Of a DNA stretch of 64,000 nucleotides, positions 26,534-35,480 are shown piece after piece. The notes under the pieces were generated by a model. That model saw nothing but the letters and a program-made list of their open reading frames with translations, was not told the origin of the DNA and did no database searches. Every line of letters starts with the position of its first letter. The stretch's first letter is position 1. The stretch spans positions 124,001-188,000 of the forward strand of contig NZ_JACXYU010000010.1 of the NCBI RefSeq assembly GCF_014779715.1, written 5' to 3'. The translations under genes were made by a program, and so were the position numbers. The stretch is from Streptomyces chumphonensis (lineage in GTDB: Bacteria; Actinomycetota; Actinomycetes; Streptomycetales; Streptomycetaceae).

Positions 26534-27952
26534 GTGGTGGATTTCGTTGGCCGGCGACAGGAGCTGGCGACGTTGGAGCGGGAGCTCCAGAAGGTGGCGG
26601 CAGGAGTCGGCGGGGAGCGGCCCGGTCGGTGTGTGATGTTGCGTGGGCGGCGCCGGGTGGGCAAGTCGCGACTGGTCGAGCGGTTTGCGGAGCGCTCCGG
26701 GGCCCCGTTCTTGTTCTACGCGGCGACCGGCGCGTCCCGCCGTGATGATCTGGCACGGCTGGCCCGGGACGCCCGGGTGTCGACGCTGCCGTTGGCGGGG
26801 CTGGTGGCAGCCGCGCGGCCGGAAAGTTGGGATGTCGCGTTCGATGTCCTGGCCGCGGCACTGCCCGCCGACCGGGCGAGTGTGCTGGTCATCGACGAAG
26901 TGCCGTACCTGATGGACGTCGACGGCGCCTTTGAGGGGATGCTGCAACGGGCCTGGGATCGGGTGCTGGAGACCAAGCCGGTGCTGCTGGTTCTCATCGG
27001 CTCCGATCTGTCGATGATGGAGGCGCTGAACGGCTACGGACGCCCCTTCCATCAACGTGGTCGGGAAATGGTCCTTGGACCGCTCAACCCCGCCGAGGTG
27101 GGCCAGATGCTCGGACTGAATCCGGCCGAAGCCTTCGACGCCGCGCTGGTCACCGGCGGGCTGCCGCTGATCTGCTCGGAGTGGCCGCGCGGTGCGGGGC
27201 TTTGGGACTTCCTCGGCGAGGCGCTGAACGATCCGGTTTCGGCTCTGCTGGTGTCGGCCGAGCGCTCGCTGGCTGCCGAGTTTCCGCCGCAGGCCCAGGC
27301 GCGTACGGTGCTGGCGGCCATCGGGAGTGGCGAGCGGACCTTCACCAACATCGCCCGGGCAGCCGGCGGAATCGGGGCCACACCGCTGCAGAGAGCTCTG
27401 GAACTGCTGACGGACAAGCGGATCGTCGCGGGCGAGCTGCCTGTGTCGTTGCGCCCGTCGAAGGATCGCCGCTACCGCGTGGCAGATCCCTACTTGCGGT
27501 TCTGGCTGCACCTGCTGGGCCCGTCCATGGAAGAGATCGAGAGAGGGCGGGGCGATCTCACCTTGGCGCGCATCCGGGAGAACTGGACCAGCTGGCGCGG
27601 CCGAGCTGTCGAGCCCCTGGTCCGTGAGGCCTTGGCCCGGATCCTGCCCGACGAGTGGCTGCCTGCGGCCCCCGCGGTGGGCGGCTACTGGACCCGCACC
27701 AACGACGTCGAGATCGATATCGTCGGGGCCGACCGCGCCCCCGTCTGCAAGGAACTGCTCTTCGTCGGCTCCATCAAGTGGCTGGAGCAGTCGCCCTTCG
27801 ACCGGCACGATCTGGCAGCTCTCCATCGCCACCGGGCGGCCCTCACCGACGAGCCTGTTCCCGTCGTAGCGGTTTCGCGCAGCGGAGTCGACTCGCCGGG
27901 GCTTGACGCCGCCTACGGCCCCGGCGATCTGCTGACCGCCTGGCCGCTGTGA
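26534..27952 (+). CDS. AAA+ ATPase with DUF234 nuclease-like C-terminus
   Basis: A 472-residue STAND-like ATPase of the archaeal ATPase_2/DUF234 group. MVDFVGRRQELATLEREL is the entry motif, Walker A is RGRRRVGKSRLVE (about 37-49), and Walker B is VLVIDEVPYLM. A winged-helix segment (FTNIARAAGGIGATPLQRALELL) is followed by DPYLRFWLHLLGP. The C-terminal DUF234 domain shows a PD-(D/E)xK-like core: WLPAAPAVGGYWTR, TNDVEIDIVGAD, LLFVGSIKW. Family members are often found in mobile regions and may bind or cut nucleic acid. The GTG start follows GGAGG by 9 nt. Helicase debris is on its left; it may be a self-contained defence or maintenance gene. Confidence 0.8.
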   Translation: MVDFVGRRQELATLERELQKVAAGVGGERPGRCVMLRGRRRVGKSRLVERFAERSGAPFLFYAATGASRRDDLARLARDARVSTLPLAGLVAAARPESWDVAFDVLAAALPADRASVLVIDEVPYLMDVDGAFEGMLQRAWDRVLETKPVLLVLIGSDLSMMEALNGYGRPFHQRGREMVLGPLNPAEVGQMLGLNPAEAFDAALVTGGLPLICSEWPRGAGLWDFLGEALNDPVSALLVSAERSLAAEFPPQAQARTVLAAIGSGERTFTNIARAAGGIGATPLQRALELLTDKRIVAGELPVSLRPSKDRRYRVADPYLRFWLHLLGPSMEEIERGRGDLTLARIRENWTSWRGRAVEPLVREALARILPDEWLPAAPAVGGYWTRTNDVEIDIVGADRAPVCKELLFVGSIKWLEQSPFDRHDLAALHRHRAALTDEPVPVVAVSRSGVDSPGLDAAYGPGDLLTAWPL

Positions 27953-28243
27953 GTGCCAGACGGCAGGGGACACGGGGTCGGAGATGGCCGACAGTGGTCC
28001 GGTGGCCGAGTTGCGCGACGCTGACGGCGCGCGGTCGTGAGCGGGTGGCAGCGCGGCGGGTGGGTTCGGACAGGTGAGCCAGGGGTGACGGCGTTCCGTT
28101 CCGGGGGCGGGGGGCCGCTCGGGCTGTCACCGTCGTGGTAGGGAACGCGCCGGTGGGGGCGCGGGCGAGGCGGGGTGGGTGTGGACGAGCGCGGCACGGT
28201 CGGTGGAGTCGTCCCGGGTGGGCGGCGGGGCGGTTCGGTGGCG

Positions 28244-28963
28244 ATGCGTGCGGTGCCCCGGCACGTGGCGTGTGTGATGGACGGCAACGGCCGCTGGGCG
28301 CAGCGGCGTTCACTGCCTCGGACGGCGGGGCACCGGGCCGCCGAGACGACCGTCATCGACGTCATCGAGGCCGCGCGGGGCGCCGGTGTCGAGTGGCTCA
28401 GCCTGTACGCGTTCTCCACCGAGAACTGGGGCCGGCCCGGCGACGAGGTCGACTACCTGATGCGCCTGGTCCGCCGGATCGTGCGGAAGCACGCCCCGCT
28501 GCTGCTGGCCCGGGGCATCCGCTGCCGTTTTCTCGGGGTGACGGATCCGCGCATCCCCCGCGCGCTGGCCCGGGACTTCGCGGACCTGGCGACGCTGACC
28601 GGCGACAACCGGGGCATGACGCTGACGGTCGCCTTCGACCACGGGGGGCGCCGGGACATCGTCGAGGCCGCCCGGTCGCTGATTCGCGACGGCGTCCCCG
28701 CGGAGGAGGTGACCGAGTCGCGGTTCGCCGCGCACCTGCCGCTGCCCGACACACCGGACGTGGACCTCGTCATCCGGACCTCCGGTGAGCAGCGCATCTC
28801 CAACTTCATGCTCTGGAAGGTCGCCTACGCCGAGTGGGTCTTCCCCGAGGTCCTGTGGCCGGACTTCCGGGCCGCCGACTTCCTCGCCTGCCTGCACACC
28901 TACCGCCGTCGCGACCGTCGCTTCGGCGGGCTGCCGCCCCGGACGAACGGAGAACCACGATGA
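28244..28963 (+). CDS. cis-Prenyltransferase (undecaprenyl diphosphate synthase family)
   Basis: A 239-residue (Z)-prenyl diphosphate synthase. Catalytic Asp13 lies in VMDGNGRWAQRR, the second conserved block is LYAFSTENWGRP, and the C-terminal block is IRTSGEQRISNFMLWKVAYAEW. These enzymes elongate FPP or GPP with IPP; product length (undecaprenyl or a short cis-polyprenyl) cannot be read from sequence. The ATG at 28244 gives the normal family N-terminus; GTG at 28238 is possible. Its stop overlaps the next gene's start (ATGA), so the DUF2236/EF-hand protein is translationally coupled. That partner suggests a specialised isoprenoid role rather than peptidoglycan lipid supply. Confidence 0.85.
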   Translation: MRAVPRHVACVMDGNGRWAQRRSLPRTAGHRAAETTVIDVIEAARGAGVEWLSLYAFSTENWGRPGDEVDYLMRLVRRIVRKHAPLLLARGIRCRFLGVTDPRIPRALARDFADLATLTGDNRGMTLTVAFDHGGRRDIVEAARSLIRDGVPAEEVTESRFAAHLPLPDTPDVDLVIRTSGEQRISNFMLWKVAYAEWVFPEVLWPDFRAADFLACLHTYRRRDRRFGGLPPRTNGEPR

Positions 28964-30438
28964 CGCCAGGCGCTCCCCGTACGGACACCGCGCCACGGGA
29001 GGACGGGCCCGCCCTGTTCGGTCCGGGCTCGGAGTTCCACGCGCTCTTCGACGACCCGCGCTGGGCCCTCGCCCTGGTGCGGGCGACCGTGCTGGAGGCG
29101 GCGCACCCGCAGGTCGGTGCCGCCCTTCTCGACAACTCCACCTTCGTCACGCACCCCTGGCGCCGGCTCCGCAACACGTTCTTCAGCCTGCGCCGGATGT
29201 TCAGCCCCGATCCGGCGGTCCGGGAGCGGGAGGCCGCGCGGCTCAACCGGCTGCACGGCCGGATGAGCGGTTCCGACGGGCGTGGCCGGGCGTACGACGC
29301 GATGGACCGCGCCACCCGGGCCTGGGTCGTGGCGACCCTCTTCGAGAGTGCCGTCACCATGTGTCGCCTGAGCGGTCAGCCGCTCGACCAGGACACGATG
29401 GAGCGGATGTACGCCGAGTACCGCGCCTTCCTCGCGCTCCTCGACGGTGACGCCGAGGGGATGCCGGCCGATGTGCACGCCTTCTGGCCGTACTTCGACC
29501 GGGTCGTCGCGCACGAGCTGGAGAACACCGAGGCCGCCCGCGTCATCCTCTACCGGCTCTTCGACGACCTGCCCGCCCCGGCGCTGTTCGACGGCGCGCC
29601 GACGCTGTGGGCGGCGGGCCGGGCCGTCGCCGGGCCGCTGCTGGGTGCCGTCACCGTCGCCTCGCTGCCCGAGCCCTACCGTCGCCGGGCCGGCCTCCCG
29701 GAGACGCCGGGTGCGGAGGCCCTCATGCGGAGCGCCTATCTCGCCGCCGGGCTGGCCCGCTTCCTGCCGCAGGGCCTGATCAACGCCGAGAGCGTCATCC
29801 GGCTCCTCTCGCTCGACGGGGGCGGCGAGGACCCGAGGGCCCGCGCGGTGGCGGCTCTGGGCGGCCACGTGAAGCGGGCCTCGGCGCTGCTCCGCCTCCT
29901 CAATCCGCTGGACGACGCCCCGGTGCCGGACCCGGCGGACGCCGCGGAGGCGGGGGAGGCCCGGCGGTCGGCCGGGGACTTCTTCCGCCGGGTGCTGGAC
30001 CAGACCGGCGACGGCCACCTCGACTGGCCGGACCTCGCCGCCATGGCCCGGGAGCTCGCCACCCGTCTCGACCTGGACGAGCCGGAGGAGACGCGGCTCT
30101 ACGACGCCTTCGCCGCCTGGTGGCGCGAGTTGCAGGCCGCCCTCGACACGGACGGCGACGGTCGGGTCAGCGCGGACGAGTACGCCGCCGCTGTCCCCTC
30201 CCTGGCCGGCCCGGCCCTCATCCGCGTCGCCGAGGTGCTCTTCGACGCCACCGACCGGGACGGCAGCGGGTCGATCGACGCCGACGAGTACCGGGCGCTG
30301 TTCCGCACCGCCTTCCACCGCGACCTCGACGTCACCGAGGGCGTGTACGGCAGGAGCGCCTTCGTGGGCGACTTCCTCTCCTTCATGTCCGCCCGCCGCA
30401 CGGGCACCCCGTACGACCCCCTCCTCACGGACGCCTGA
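28960..30438 (+). CDS. DUF2236 oxygenase-like protein with C-terminal EF-hands
   Basis: A 492-residue two-part protein. Residues about 20-315 match DUF2236 (MpaB/latex-clearing-protein-like): EFHALFDDPRWALALVRATV, AAHPQVGAALLDNSTF, and the ATLFESAVTMCRL helix with downstream His residues. DUF2236 includes haem rubber oxygenases and dehydratase-like enzymes. Residues 340-450 form a calmodulin-like module with loops at 347-358 (degenerate, DQTGDGHLDWPD), 396-407 (DTDGDGRVSADE) and 432-443 (DRDGSGSIDADE); the last two have all calcium-ligand positions. There is no signal peptide. Start and stop overlap with the cis-prenyltransferase (ATGA) suggest the pair makes and oxidises a polyprenyl compound under calcium control, which is inference. 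Confidence 0.75.
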   Translation: MTPGAPRTDTAPREDGPALFGPGSEFHALFDDPRWALALVRATVLEAAHPQVGAALLDNSTFVTHPWRRLRNTFFSLRRMFSPDPAVREREAARLNRLHGRMSGSDGRGRAYDAMDRATRAWVVATLFESAVTMCRLSGQPLDQDTMERMYAEYRAFLALLDGDAEGMPADVHAFWPYFDRVVAHELENTEAARVILYRLFDDLPAPALFDGAPTLWAAGRAVAGPLLGAVTVASLPEPYRRRAGLPETPGAEALMRSAYLAAGLARFLPQGLINAESVIRLLSLDGGGEDPRARAVAALGGHVKRASALLRLLNPLDDAPVPDPADAAEAGEARRSAGDFFRRVLDQTGDGHLDWPDLAAMARELATRLDLDEPEETRLYDAFAAWWRELQAALDTDGDGRVSADEYAAAVPSLAGPALIRVAEVLFDATDRDGSGSIDADEYRALFRTAFHRDLDVTEGVYGRSAFVGDFLSFMSARRTGTPYDPLLTDA

Positions 30439-30462
30439 GGACGGGCGGGCCGGACGGAAGCG

Positions 30463-30498
30463 GGTGCGGGCCCGGCGCGCGTGCGCCGGGCCCGCACC
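30463..30498. terminator. Bidirectional terminator
   Basis: A perfect 16-bp stem (30463-30478 and 30483-30498) with a GCGT tetraloop lies between the convergent DUF2236 and M14 genes. Confidence 0.8.
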
Positions 30499-30514
30499 GC
30501 GGGGGTGGTGCCGG

Positions 30515-32314
30515 TTACAGGGTGAGGGTCCAGGTGTCGAGGGTGCCGGTGTCGTACCGGGCGGTGTCCTGGAGCCGGAGCTTCCAGGTGCCGTTGCGCG
30601 CCTCGGAGGAGAGGTTCACGGTGTAGGTCTCGTGGATGTCGTCGGCGCTGTCGTTGCCGCTGGCGTTCTTCAGGCGGTAGGAGCTGCCGTCGGGGGCGAG
30701 CAGGTCGACGGTGAGGTCGCCGCGCCAGGTGTGCTGGACGTGGACCTCGACCTTGCTGCTGGTGGAGGCGTTGCCGGAGCAGCCCGAGAGGGTGATGTTG
30801 CTGGTGACGGCGGAGCCGTTGTCGGGGATGGCGACGTTGTCACCGTTGGTGCCGGTGCACTGGGTGGGGTCCGGGTCGGGGCCGCCGCCCCCGCCGTAGG
30901 GGTTCTCCGCCTTGTCGGCCGCGTAGGTCAGCATGGGCTTGACCTGGTTCCAGAAGGTGTTCTGGCAGGAGTACGCGGGGTGGAAGCCGCCGCAGCTGCC
31001 GCCGCTGGGGCCGATCTCCCAGGTGAAGCTGGGGACGCCGAGGACGTCGTAGGCGTAGTCGTCGTGGCTGCCGCTGGCGTCGTAGAGGATCTCGCCGGGC
31101 TGGCCGTACTGCCATCCGCCGGCGAGCTGGGCCATGTCCCGGCCCATCTGGCGCAGGGCGGCGTCGTTGCCGGTCTCGACGCCGGAGTTGAAGCCCCAGG
31201 GGAACAGCACCATGTTGGAGTAGCTGTGCATGGTGACGAACATGCCCTGGGTGTCCGGGTCGGCGGCCGAGGTGTCGCCGCCGGACCGGGTGTCCGGGAA
31301 GAGGTCGCGGTACAGGTCGTGCAGGGCCTGGTTCTCGACCTCGGAGTCGGCGGACGGGCCCTTGTAGACCTGGGAGCACGGGTTGGAGCTGGTGCCCGCG
31401 CCGCCCCAGTGGCTGCCGTTGTTGCGGTTGAGGTCGATGCCCTCGCCGCTGCCGGAGTTCTCGGAGCAGTTGTACGGGCTGTGCGTGTGGTTGGCGTTCT
31501 TGCGGTGCCACTGGAGGCCGGAACCGCCGCCCATGAAGCCCTGCTGGACCATGTCGACGCCGTCGGGGTTGCCGATCGGCACGACCCAGACCTCGCGGGT
31601 GTCCAGGATCTCGGTGGCCGTCGGGTCGCTGCCGTAGCCGTCGGTCAGGTAGTCGATCCACCGGTAGGCCATCTCGCCGGTCGACAGCTCCCGGGCGTGG
31701 ACCTGGGCCTGGACGAGGAAGCGCGGCTTGCTGGAGTTCGGCGAGAGCCGGCAGTCGCCGGACTGCTTCTTCGTGATGCAGATGGCCTTGATGTCGTAGC
31801 CGCCGGGGCGGCCGGTGGCCTTCCGCCACGAGTCGCCGATGTCGAAGACGGTGGCCAGCGTGGAGTGGTCGGAGGCGACCTGGTCGAGGTGGGCGTACTG
31901 GGCGTTGACGGTCCGGTAGCCGCCGTAGTAGGTCTCCTCGGCCATCTGCGCGCTGAGGCTCGGCGCCTGGCCGCTGCGCTTGGGCGCCTCCTGGGCGGCG
32001 GGGGCCAGCTTCTCGTGGACGCTCGCGGTCAGCCCGGCGTCCTTGAGGCTCTTGGCCGTCCTGGCGTCGCCGAGGACGAACAGGTCGTCGCCGTCGCGGT
32101 CCTCGATGAGGTCGAAGCCGGCGAGGGCGGCGGCGTCCGCGTGGGCGCCGTCGTGGATGCGGTAGACGTACGCGCGGTCGTCGGCGGACGCGGCGGACGG
32201 CGCCGGGGGTGCGGCGACGCTGCTGCCCGTCCCGGCCGCGACGGCTGCCGCGGTGGCGAGGGCCACGGCGGCGCCGAGTATCTTTCTCGTGGGCGTGCTG
32301 GTTCTCTTACGCAT
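30515..32314 (-). CDS. Secreted M14 zinc carboxypeptidase with P domain
   Basis: A 599-residue exported metallopeptidase. A Sec signal peptide spans residues 1-35 (MRKRTSTPTRK then a hydrophobic Ala-rich stretch ending VAA). An N-terminal prodomain follows to ~125, then the M14 catalytic domain with zinc ligands His206 and Glu209 (VHAREL) and His363 (TMHSYSN), and catalytic Glu433 in FTWEIGPSGG. Residues ~500-599 form a P/proprotein-convertase domain (VHVQHTWRGDLTVDLLAPDG, ending DTGTLDTWTLTL). The ATG at 32314 follows CAGGAG; an upstream in-frame ATG (32389) would displace the signal peptide. It is divergent from the TrmB/LuxR-type regulator, which may control it. Confidence 0.9.
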   Translation of the reverse strand: MRKRTSTPTRKILGAAVALATAAAVAAGTGSSVAAPPAPSAASADDRAYVYRIHDGAHADAAALAGFDLIEDRDGDDLFVLGDARTAKSLKDAGLTASVHEKLAPAAQEAPKRSGQAPSLSAQMAEETYYGGYRTVNAQYAHLDQVASDHSTLATVFDIGDSWRKATGRPGGYDIKAICITKKQSGDCRLSPNSSKPRFLVQAQVHARELSTGEMAYRWIDYLTDGYGSDPTATEILDTREVWVVPIGNPDGVDMVQQGFMGGGSGLQWHRKNANHTHSPYNCSENSGSGEGIDLNRNNGSHWGGAGTSSNPCSQVYKGPSADSEVENQALHDLYRDLFPDTRSGGDTSAADPDTQGMFVTMHSYSNMVLFPWGFNSGVETGNDAALRQMGRDMAQLAGGWQYGQPGEILYDASGSHDDYAYDVLGVPSFTWEIGPSGGSCGGFHPAYSCQNTFWNQVKPMLTYAADKAENPYGGGGGPDPDPTQCTGTNGDNVAIPDNGSAVTSNITLSGCSGNASTSSKVEVHVQHTWRGDLTVDLLAPDGSSYRLKNASGNDSADDIHETYTVNLSSEARNGTWKLRLQDTARYDTGTLDTWTLTL

Positions 32315-32594
32315 CAATGCTCCTGAGGGACTGCCATCCCTGTGGCGGTCGCCACTGCCCGTGGGGGGTGATGGCCAGGGGAGGCCCACCGGGTGACGGC
32401 GGGCCCCGGCCCAGAATCGGGGCGACCGGGCCCGCTGTAAATCGGCGTGCGCTTCCGGTCTCGGACAATGTCCGGTTCCGTCGGCGCGAATGCGGAGCTA
32501 TCGGGCGTGCCGCGTGGATCTTGACGGCCGGTCGGCGGACGCTTTACAGTCCCGACGCGTCCGGCGACCTCACTGTCGGCGCCGGGAGGTACAC

Positions 32595-33560
32595 GTGTTC
32601 CTGCTGGAGCCGGTCGGTCTCGGCCGGACGGAGAACGACGCCTACCTCACTCTGCTGGACCTGAAGAGGGCGACGGCGGAGGAACTCGGCGACGCCGTCG
32701 GCGCGTCCCCCGCCGTGCTGCGCCCCGCGCTCAGGCGGCTGCTCGACGACGGGCTGGTGCAGCAGATCGGCTTCACCCCCGCGGTCTTCGTGGCCGTCGC
32801 GCCGGAGGAGGCGCTGGCGGCGCTGATCCACCGCCGGCGCAGCGACCTGGCCCACATGCAGGTGCACGTCGAGAAGTTGGCGGACCGGCTGCGCGCGGGT
32901 GGCGGGCGGACCGCGCAGGGGATGCCCGTGGTGGAGCTGCTGGAGGGGGAGGACGCCGTCCTCGCCGCCGTGGTGCGGATGCAGCTCCAGGCCCGCGAGG
33001 AGATCATCGCCGTCGACGCGCCGCCGTACGCGGGCGGCCAGAGCAGCCCCAACGACCTGGAGCTCTCCCGGCTCGCCGCCGGGGTGTCCTACCGCTGCGT
33101 CTACTCGCGGGAGGCGCTGGCCTCGGCGGAGCAGTTCGCCGCCATGCGGCGGTGCGTCCGCGCGGGGGAGCGGGCCAGGGTGCTGCCCGGGGTCACGCTG
33201 AAGATGGCGGTCGCCGACCGGACGACGGCGCTGCTGCCCGTCTCCTACGCCCATCCGGACGCGGGGGCGCGGCTGCTGGTGCGCGAGTCCTCGCTCGTCG
33301 ACGTCCTCGTGTGCTGTTTCGAGCAGCTGTGGGAGCGGGCGGCGCCCGTGGACGGGCCGGCGGCGGAGTGCGGGCCCTCGGCCCGGGACCGGGAACTGCT
33401 GGCCCTGCTCGCGTCCGGGTTGAAGGACCGCACGATCGCCCGTGCCCTCGGTGTGACGGAGCGGACGGTCGGCCGCCGGCTCACGGAGCTGATGACCCGG
33501 CTGGGGGCCGAGACGCGGTTCCAGGCCGGGGTGTTCGCGGCCCGGCAGGGCTGGCTCTGA
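32595..33560 (+). CDS. TrmB-like/LuxR-type HTH transcriptional regulator
   Basis: A 321-residue regulator. The N-terminal winged helix (ENDAYLTLLDLKRATAEELGDAVG, then LRRLLDDGLV) resembles TrmB. A phospholipase-D-like sugar-sensor region follows with weak similarity. The C-terminal ~65 residues are a LuxR/NarL HTH (RDRELLALLASGLKDRTIARALGVTERTVGRRL). The GTG at 32595 has GGGAGG 6 nt upstream. Such TrmB-HTH-LuxR proteins are common in Streptomyces beside exported hydrolase genes; here the divergent neighbour is the M14 peptidase, across 280 nt of shared upstream DNA. The ligand is unknown. Confidence 0.8.
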   Translation: MFLLEPVGLGRTENDAYLTLLDLKRATAEELGDAVGASPAVLRPALRRLLDDGLVQQIGFTPAVFVAVAPEEALAALIHRRRSDLAHMQVHVEKLADRLRAGGGRTAQGMPVVELLEGEDAVLAAVVRMQLQAREEIIAVDAPPYAGGQSSPNDLELSRLAAGVSYRCVYSREALASAEQFAAMRRCVRAGERARVLPGVTLKMAVADRTTALLPVSYAHPDAGARLLVRESSLVDVLVCCFEQLWERAAPVDGPAAECGPSARDRELLALLASGLKDRTIARALGVTERTVGRRLTELMTRLGAETRFQAGVFAARQGWL

Positions 33561-33565
33561 CGCGC

Positions 33566-33606
33566 CCCGGGCGCCCGCTCCGGCCGCTCGGGGCGGCGCG
33601 CCCGGG
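33566..33606. terminator. Hairpin between the HTH regulator and Asp23-like genes
   Basis: CCCGGGCG and CGCCCGGG arms (33566-33573 and 33599-33606) with a 25-nt loop lie between convergent genes. Confidence 0.35.
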
Positions 33607-33607
33607 T

Positions 33608-33928
33608 TCACACGAGGGCGGTCACCGTCACCGTCACGCTCACCGACGCGTCGGGCAGCCGCTCGGCGACGGCCCGTTCGACGGCCGTGCGGGCGGCGCG
33701 GGTGACGTCGAGCGCGCGGTGCCCTCGGTGGACGGCCAGCCGCAGGTCGACGTGGACCTGTTCGCCGTCGGCCGTCGCGGTCCGCCGCAGCCGGGTGCCC
33801 CGGGCGGCGGCTCCGCGCAGGAAGCCGGTCAGGTCGGGGCGGAGGAACGCGACGCCGGGGGTGGCCTCGGCGGCGCGCGCCACGGCGTCGCCGAGCCGCG
33901 CCGTGGTGTCCTGCGGGACGTCAGTCAT
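33608..33928 (-). CDS. Small Asp23/Gls24-like protein
   Basis: A 106-residue protein whose order (LGDAVARAAEATPGVAFLRPDLTGFLRG, then VHVDLRLAVHRGHRALDVTRAARTAVERAV) matches a minimal Asp23/Gls24 (DUF322) alkaline-shock fold. It ends in an alternating Val/Thr strand. The start overlaps the stop of the upstream zinc-finger/Asp23 gene by 8 nt (ATGACTGA), so it is the third gene of the ECF sigma operon. Asp23 proteins coat the membrane surface in firmicutes and respond to envelope stress. There is no transmembrane segment here. Confidence 0.65.
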   Translation of the reverse strand: MTDVPQDTTARLGDAVARAAEATPGVAFLRPDLTGFLRGAAARGTRLRRTATADGEQVHVDLRLAVHRGHRALDVTRAARTAVERAVAERLPDASVSVTVTVTALV

Positions 33929-34685
33929 CGCTGTCCTCCGGTGGTTGCCCGACGACGTCGGCCGGGCGCGCCGGAGAACGTCCGGGGGAGGCGGTGTCGG
34001 TGAGGCCGGAGGTGTCGCCGAGGTCGCCGAGGTCGGCGAGGTCTGCGAGGTCGACGACGGTGACGTCCACCGCGTGCACGTCCATGCCCAGTTCCCCGCG
34101 CGCCGCCGTGGTGACGCGCTGCCGTACGGCGTCGGCCACCTCGGGGACGGGTCGTTCCAGGCCCGGCGGCGCCGTCACGTCCAGCAGCACGCGGACGGGC
34201 CCGCGTGGGAGCCGGGCGCCGGGGAACCGGAAGCGCCGCTGCGTGTCTCCGAGCGGAACGATGCGGCAGCTGCCGGCCCGGACCCCGGGAACGGCCTCCG
34301 CCGCCGAGCGGAACGTGCGGGCTGCGGCCGTCTCCACGATCCAGGCGTCCTCCTCCGGCTCGCCCAGCGGCACGGCGGCGCCGGGCCGCAGCTCGGTGCG
34401 CACGATGTCCATCACCCGGGCGGTGACGCCGGACGCGAGGGCGTCCCCCTCCCGGGCGGAGGCGTGCGCGGCGCGGGCCAGCTCGTCACGGACGAGGTCG
34501 TCGAGCGTGCGCAGGTCGGCGAGGGCCGCGGCACAGTGGGGGCACTGCCGGGCGTGCGGCTCGGCGGCGGCCGCCGCCGGATCGGACTCCCAGGCGTCCC
34601 AGAGGTCCTCCAACGCCCGCCCGCAGGGCAGCGCCTCGCCCTCCGGCCCGGCGGGCGGTCCGGGCCGGGGGCCGTAGGGGCTCAT
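33921..34685 (-). CDS. Zinc-finger/Asp23 fusion protein, putative anti-sigma factor
   Basis: A 254-residue protein. The N-terminus carries an anti-sigma-type zinc motif: Cys21 and the His44-x3-Cys48-x2-Cys51 set (HARQCPHC), with a following helix (LADLRTLDDLVRDELA) where ZAS-domain anti-sigma factors bind sigma. Residues ~85-215 resemble Asp23/DUF322 (GVTARVMDIVRTEL, CRIVPLG, VRVLLDVTAPP, GMDVHAVDVTVVDL). The tail is Asp/Leu-rich low complexity. There is no transmembrane helix. The ATG at 34685 overlaps the sigma-factor stop (ATGA), the standard arrangement for a cognate anti-sigma factor; another ATG 6 nt upstream is possible. The fusion is unusual and the anti-sigma role is inferred. Confidence 0.7.
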   Translation of the reverse strand: MSPYGPRPGPPAGPEGEALPCGRALEDLWDAWESDPAAAAAEPHARQCPHCAAALADLRTLDDLVRDELARAAHASAREGDALASGVTARVMDIVRTELRPGAAVPLGEPEEDAWIVETAAARTFRSAAEAVPGVRAGSCRIVPLGDTQRRFRFPGARLPRGPVRVLLDVTAPPGLERPVPEVADAVRQRVTTAARGELGMDVHAVDVTVVDLADLADLGDLGDTSGLTDTASPGRSPARPADVVGQPPEDSDD

Positions 34686-35287
34686 CTCCATGCGCTCATC
34701 GCCTCCGTGAGGTAGCGCCGTGCCCGGAAGACCCTTCCGCGCACGGCCTGTCGGCTGATACCGAGCATCTCCGCGATCTCCCCGTACCCGAAGCCGTGCA
34801 GCTCGCGGAGGACCCAGCAGGCCCGCTGCTCGGGGGAGAGCCCCGCGAGGGCGGCCGACAGGTCCCGCACCGCGGCTGTGGACTCCGCCGCCCGGACGGG
34901 CGACGCCTGGTGCTCGGGGGCCCGGGGTTCGGTGGTCGCGTCCAGCTCCGCCGTCGGGCGCCGGGAGCGCAGCAGGTTGAGACACCGGTTGGTGACGATG
35001 CGGTACATCCAGGTCAGGAACGCGGCGTCACCCCGGAACTGGGGCAGCCGCCGCCAGGCGCTGACGAAGGCGTCCTGGACGGCGTCCTCCGCGTCCGCCG
35101 GGCTGCCGAGCATGCGCGTGGCGAGGTTCAGCAGCACCGGGCCGTGCCGGCGCACCAGCACCTCGAACGCCTCCTCGTCGCCTTCGCGCGCCCGGGCGGT
35201 GAGCAGCGCGTCGTCGGGCCCGGGGCGCTGCTCCCGCCACCGGCCGGGGGCGGTGTCGCCGCCCGGCCTCTGATCGTCCTCCGGCAC
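34682..35287 (-). CDS. ECF-family RNA polymerase sigma factor
   Basis: A 201-residue ECF sigma factor. Region 2 spans about 25-95, with SPADAEDAVQDAFVSAWRRLPQFRG (core binding) and FLTWMYRIVTNRCLNLLR (-10 recognition). Region 4 spans about 145-196 (LSPEQRACWVLRELHGFGYGEIAEMLGISRQAVRGRVFRARRYL). The GTG at 35287 has GAGAGGAG about 9 nt upstream. It is followed with overlap by a zinc-finger/Asp23 protein and then a small Asp23-like protein. Divergent 193 nt away is a third Asp23-family gene, which may be part of its regulon. Confidence 0.9.
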   Translation of the reverse strand: MPEDDQRPGGDTAPGRWREQRPGPDDALLTARAREGDEEAFEVLVRRHGPVLLNLATRMLGSPADAEDAVQDAFVSAWRRLPQFRGDAAFLTWMYRIVTNRCLNLLRSRRPTAELDATTEPRAPEHQASPVRAAESTAAVRDLSAALAGLSPEQRACWVLRELHGFGYGEIAEMLGISRQAVRGRVFRARRYLTEAMSAWR

Positions 35288-35480
35288 CCGCCGGTCTCCT
35301 CTCCGGTCCGTGGCACCCGCCGGCCCGCCGCGTCGGCGACCCGCGTCCACCCTGCGGGAGGGTACCGGCGGCAAGTCTTCCGAAGTTCTCACGATTTCGG
35401 CGTGACGACCGCCCGTGCGTCGGGTCCGAAGGGGTAGAAGCACCTTCCCTGGCAACGAACGACGCGGAGGAGACACCCGT

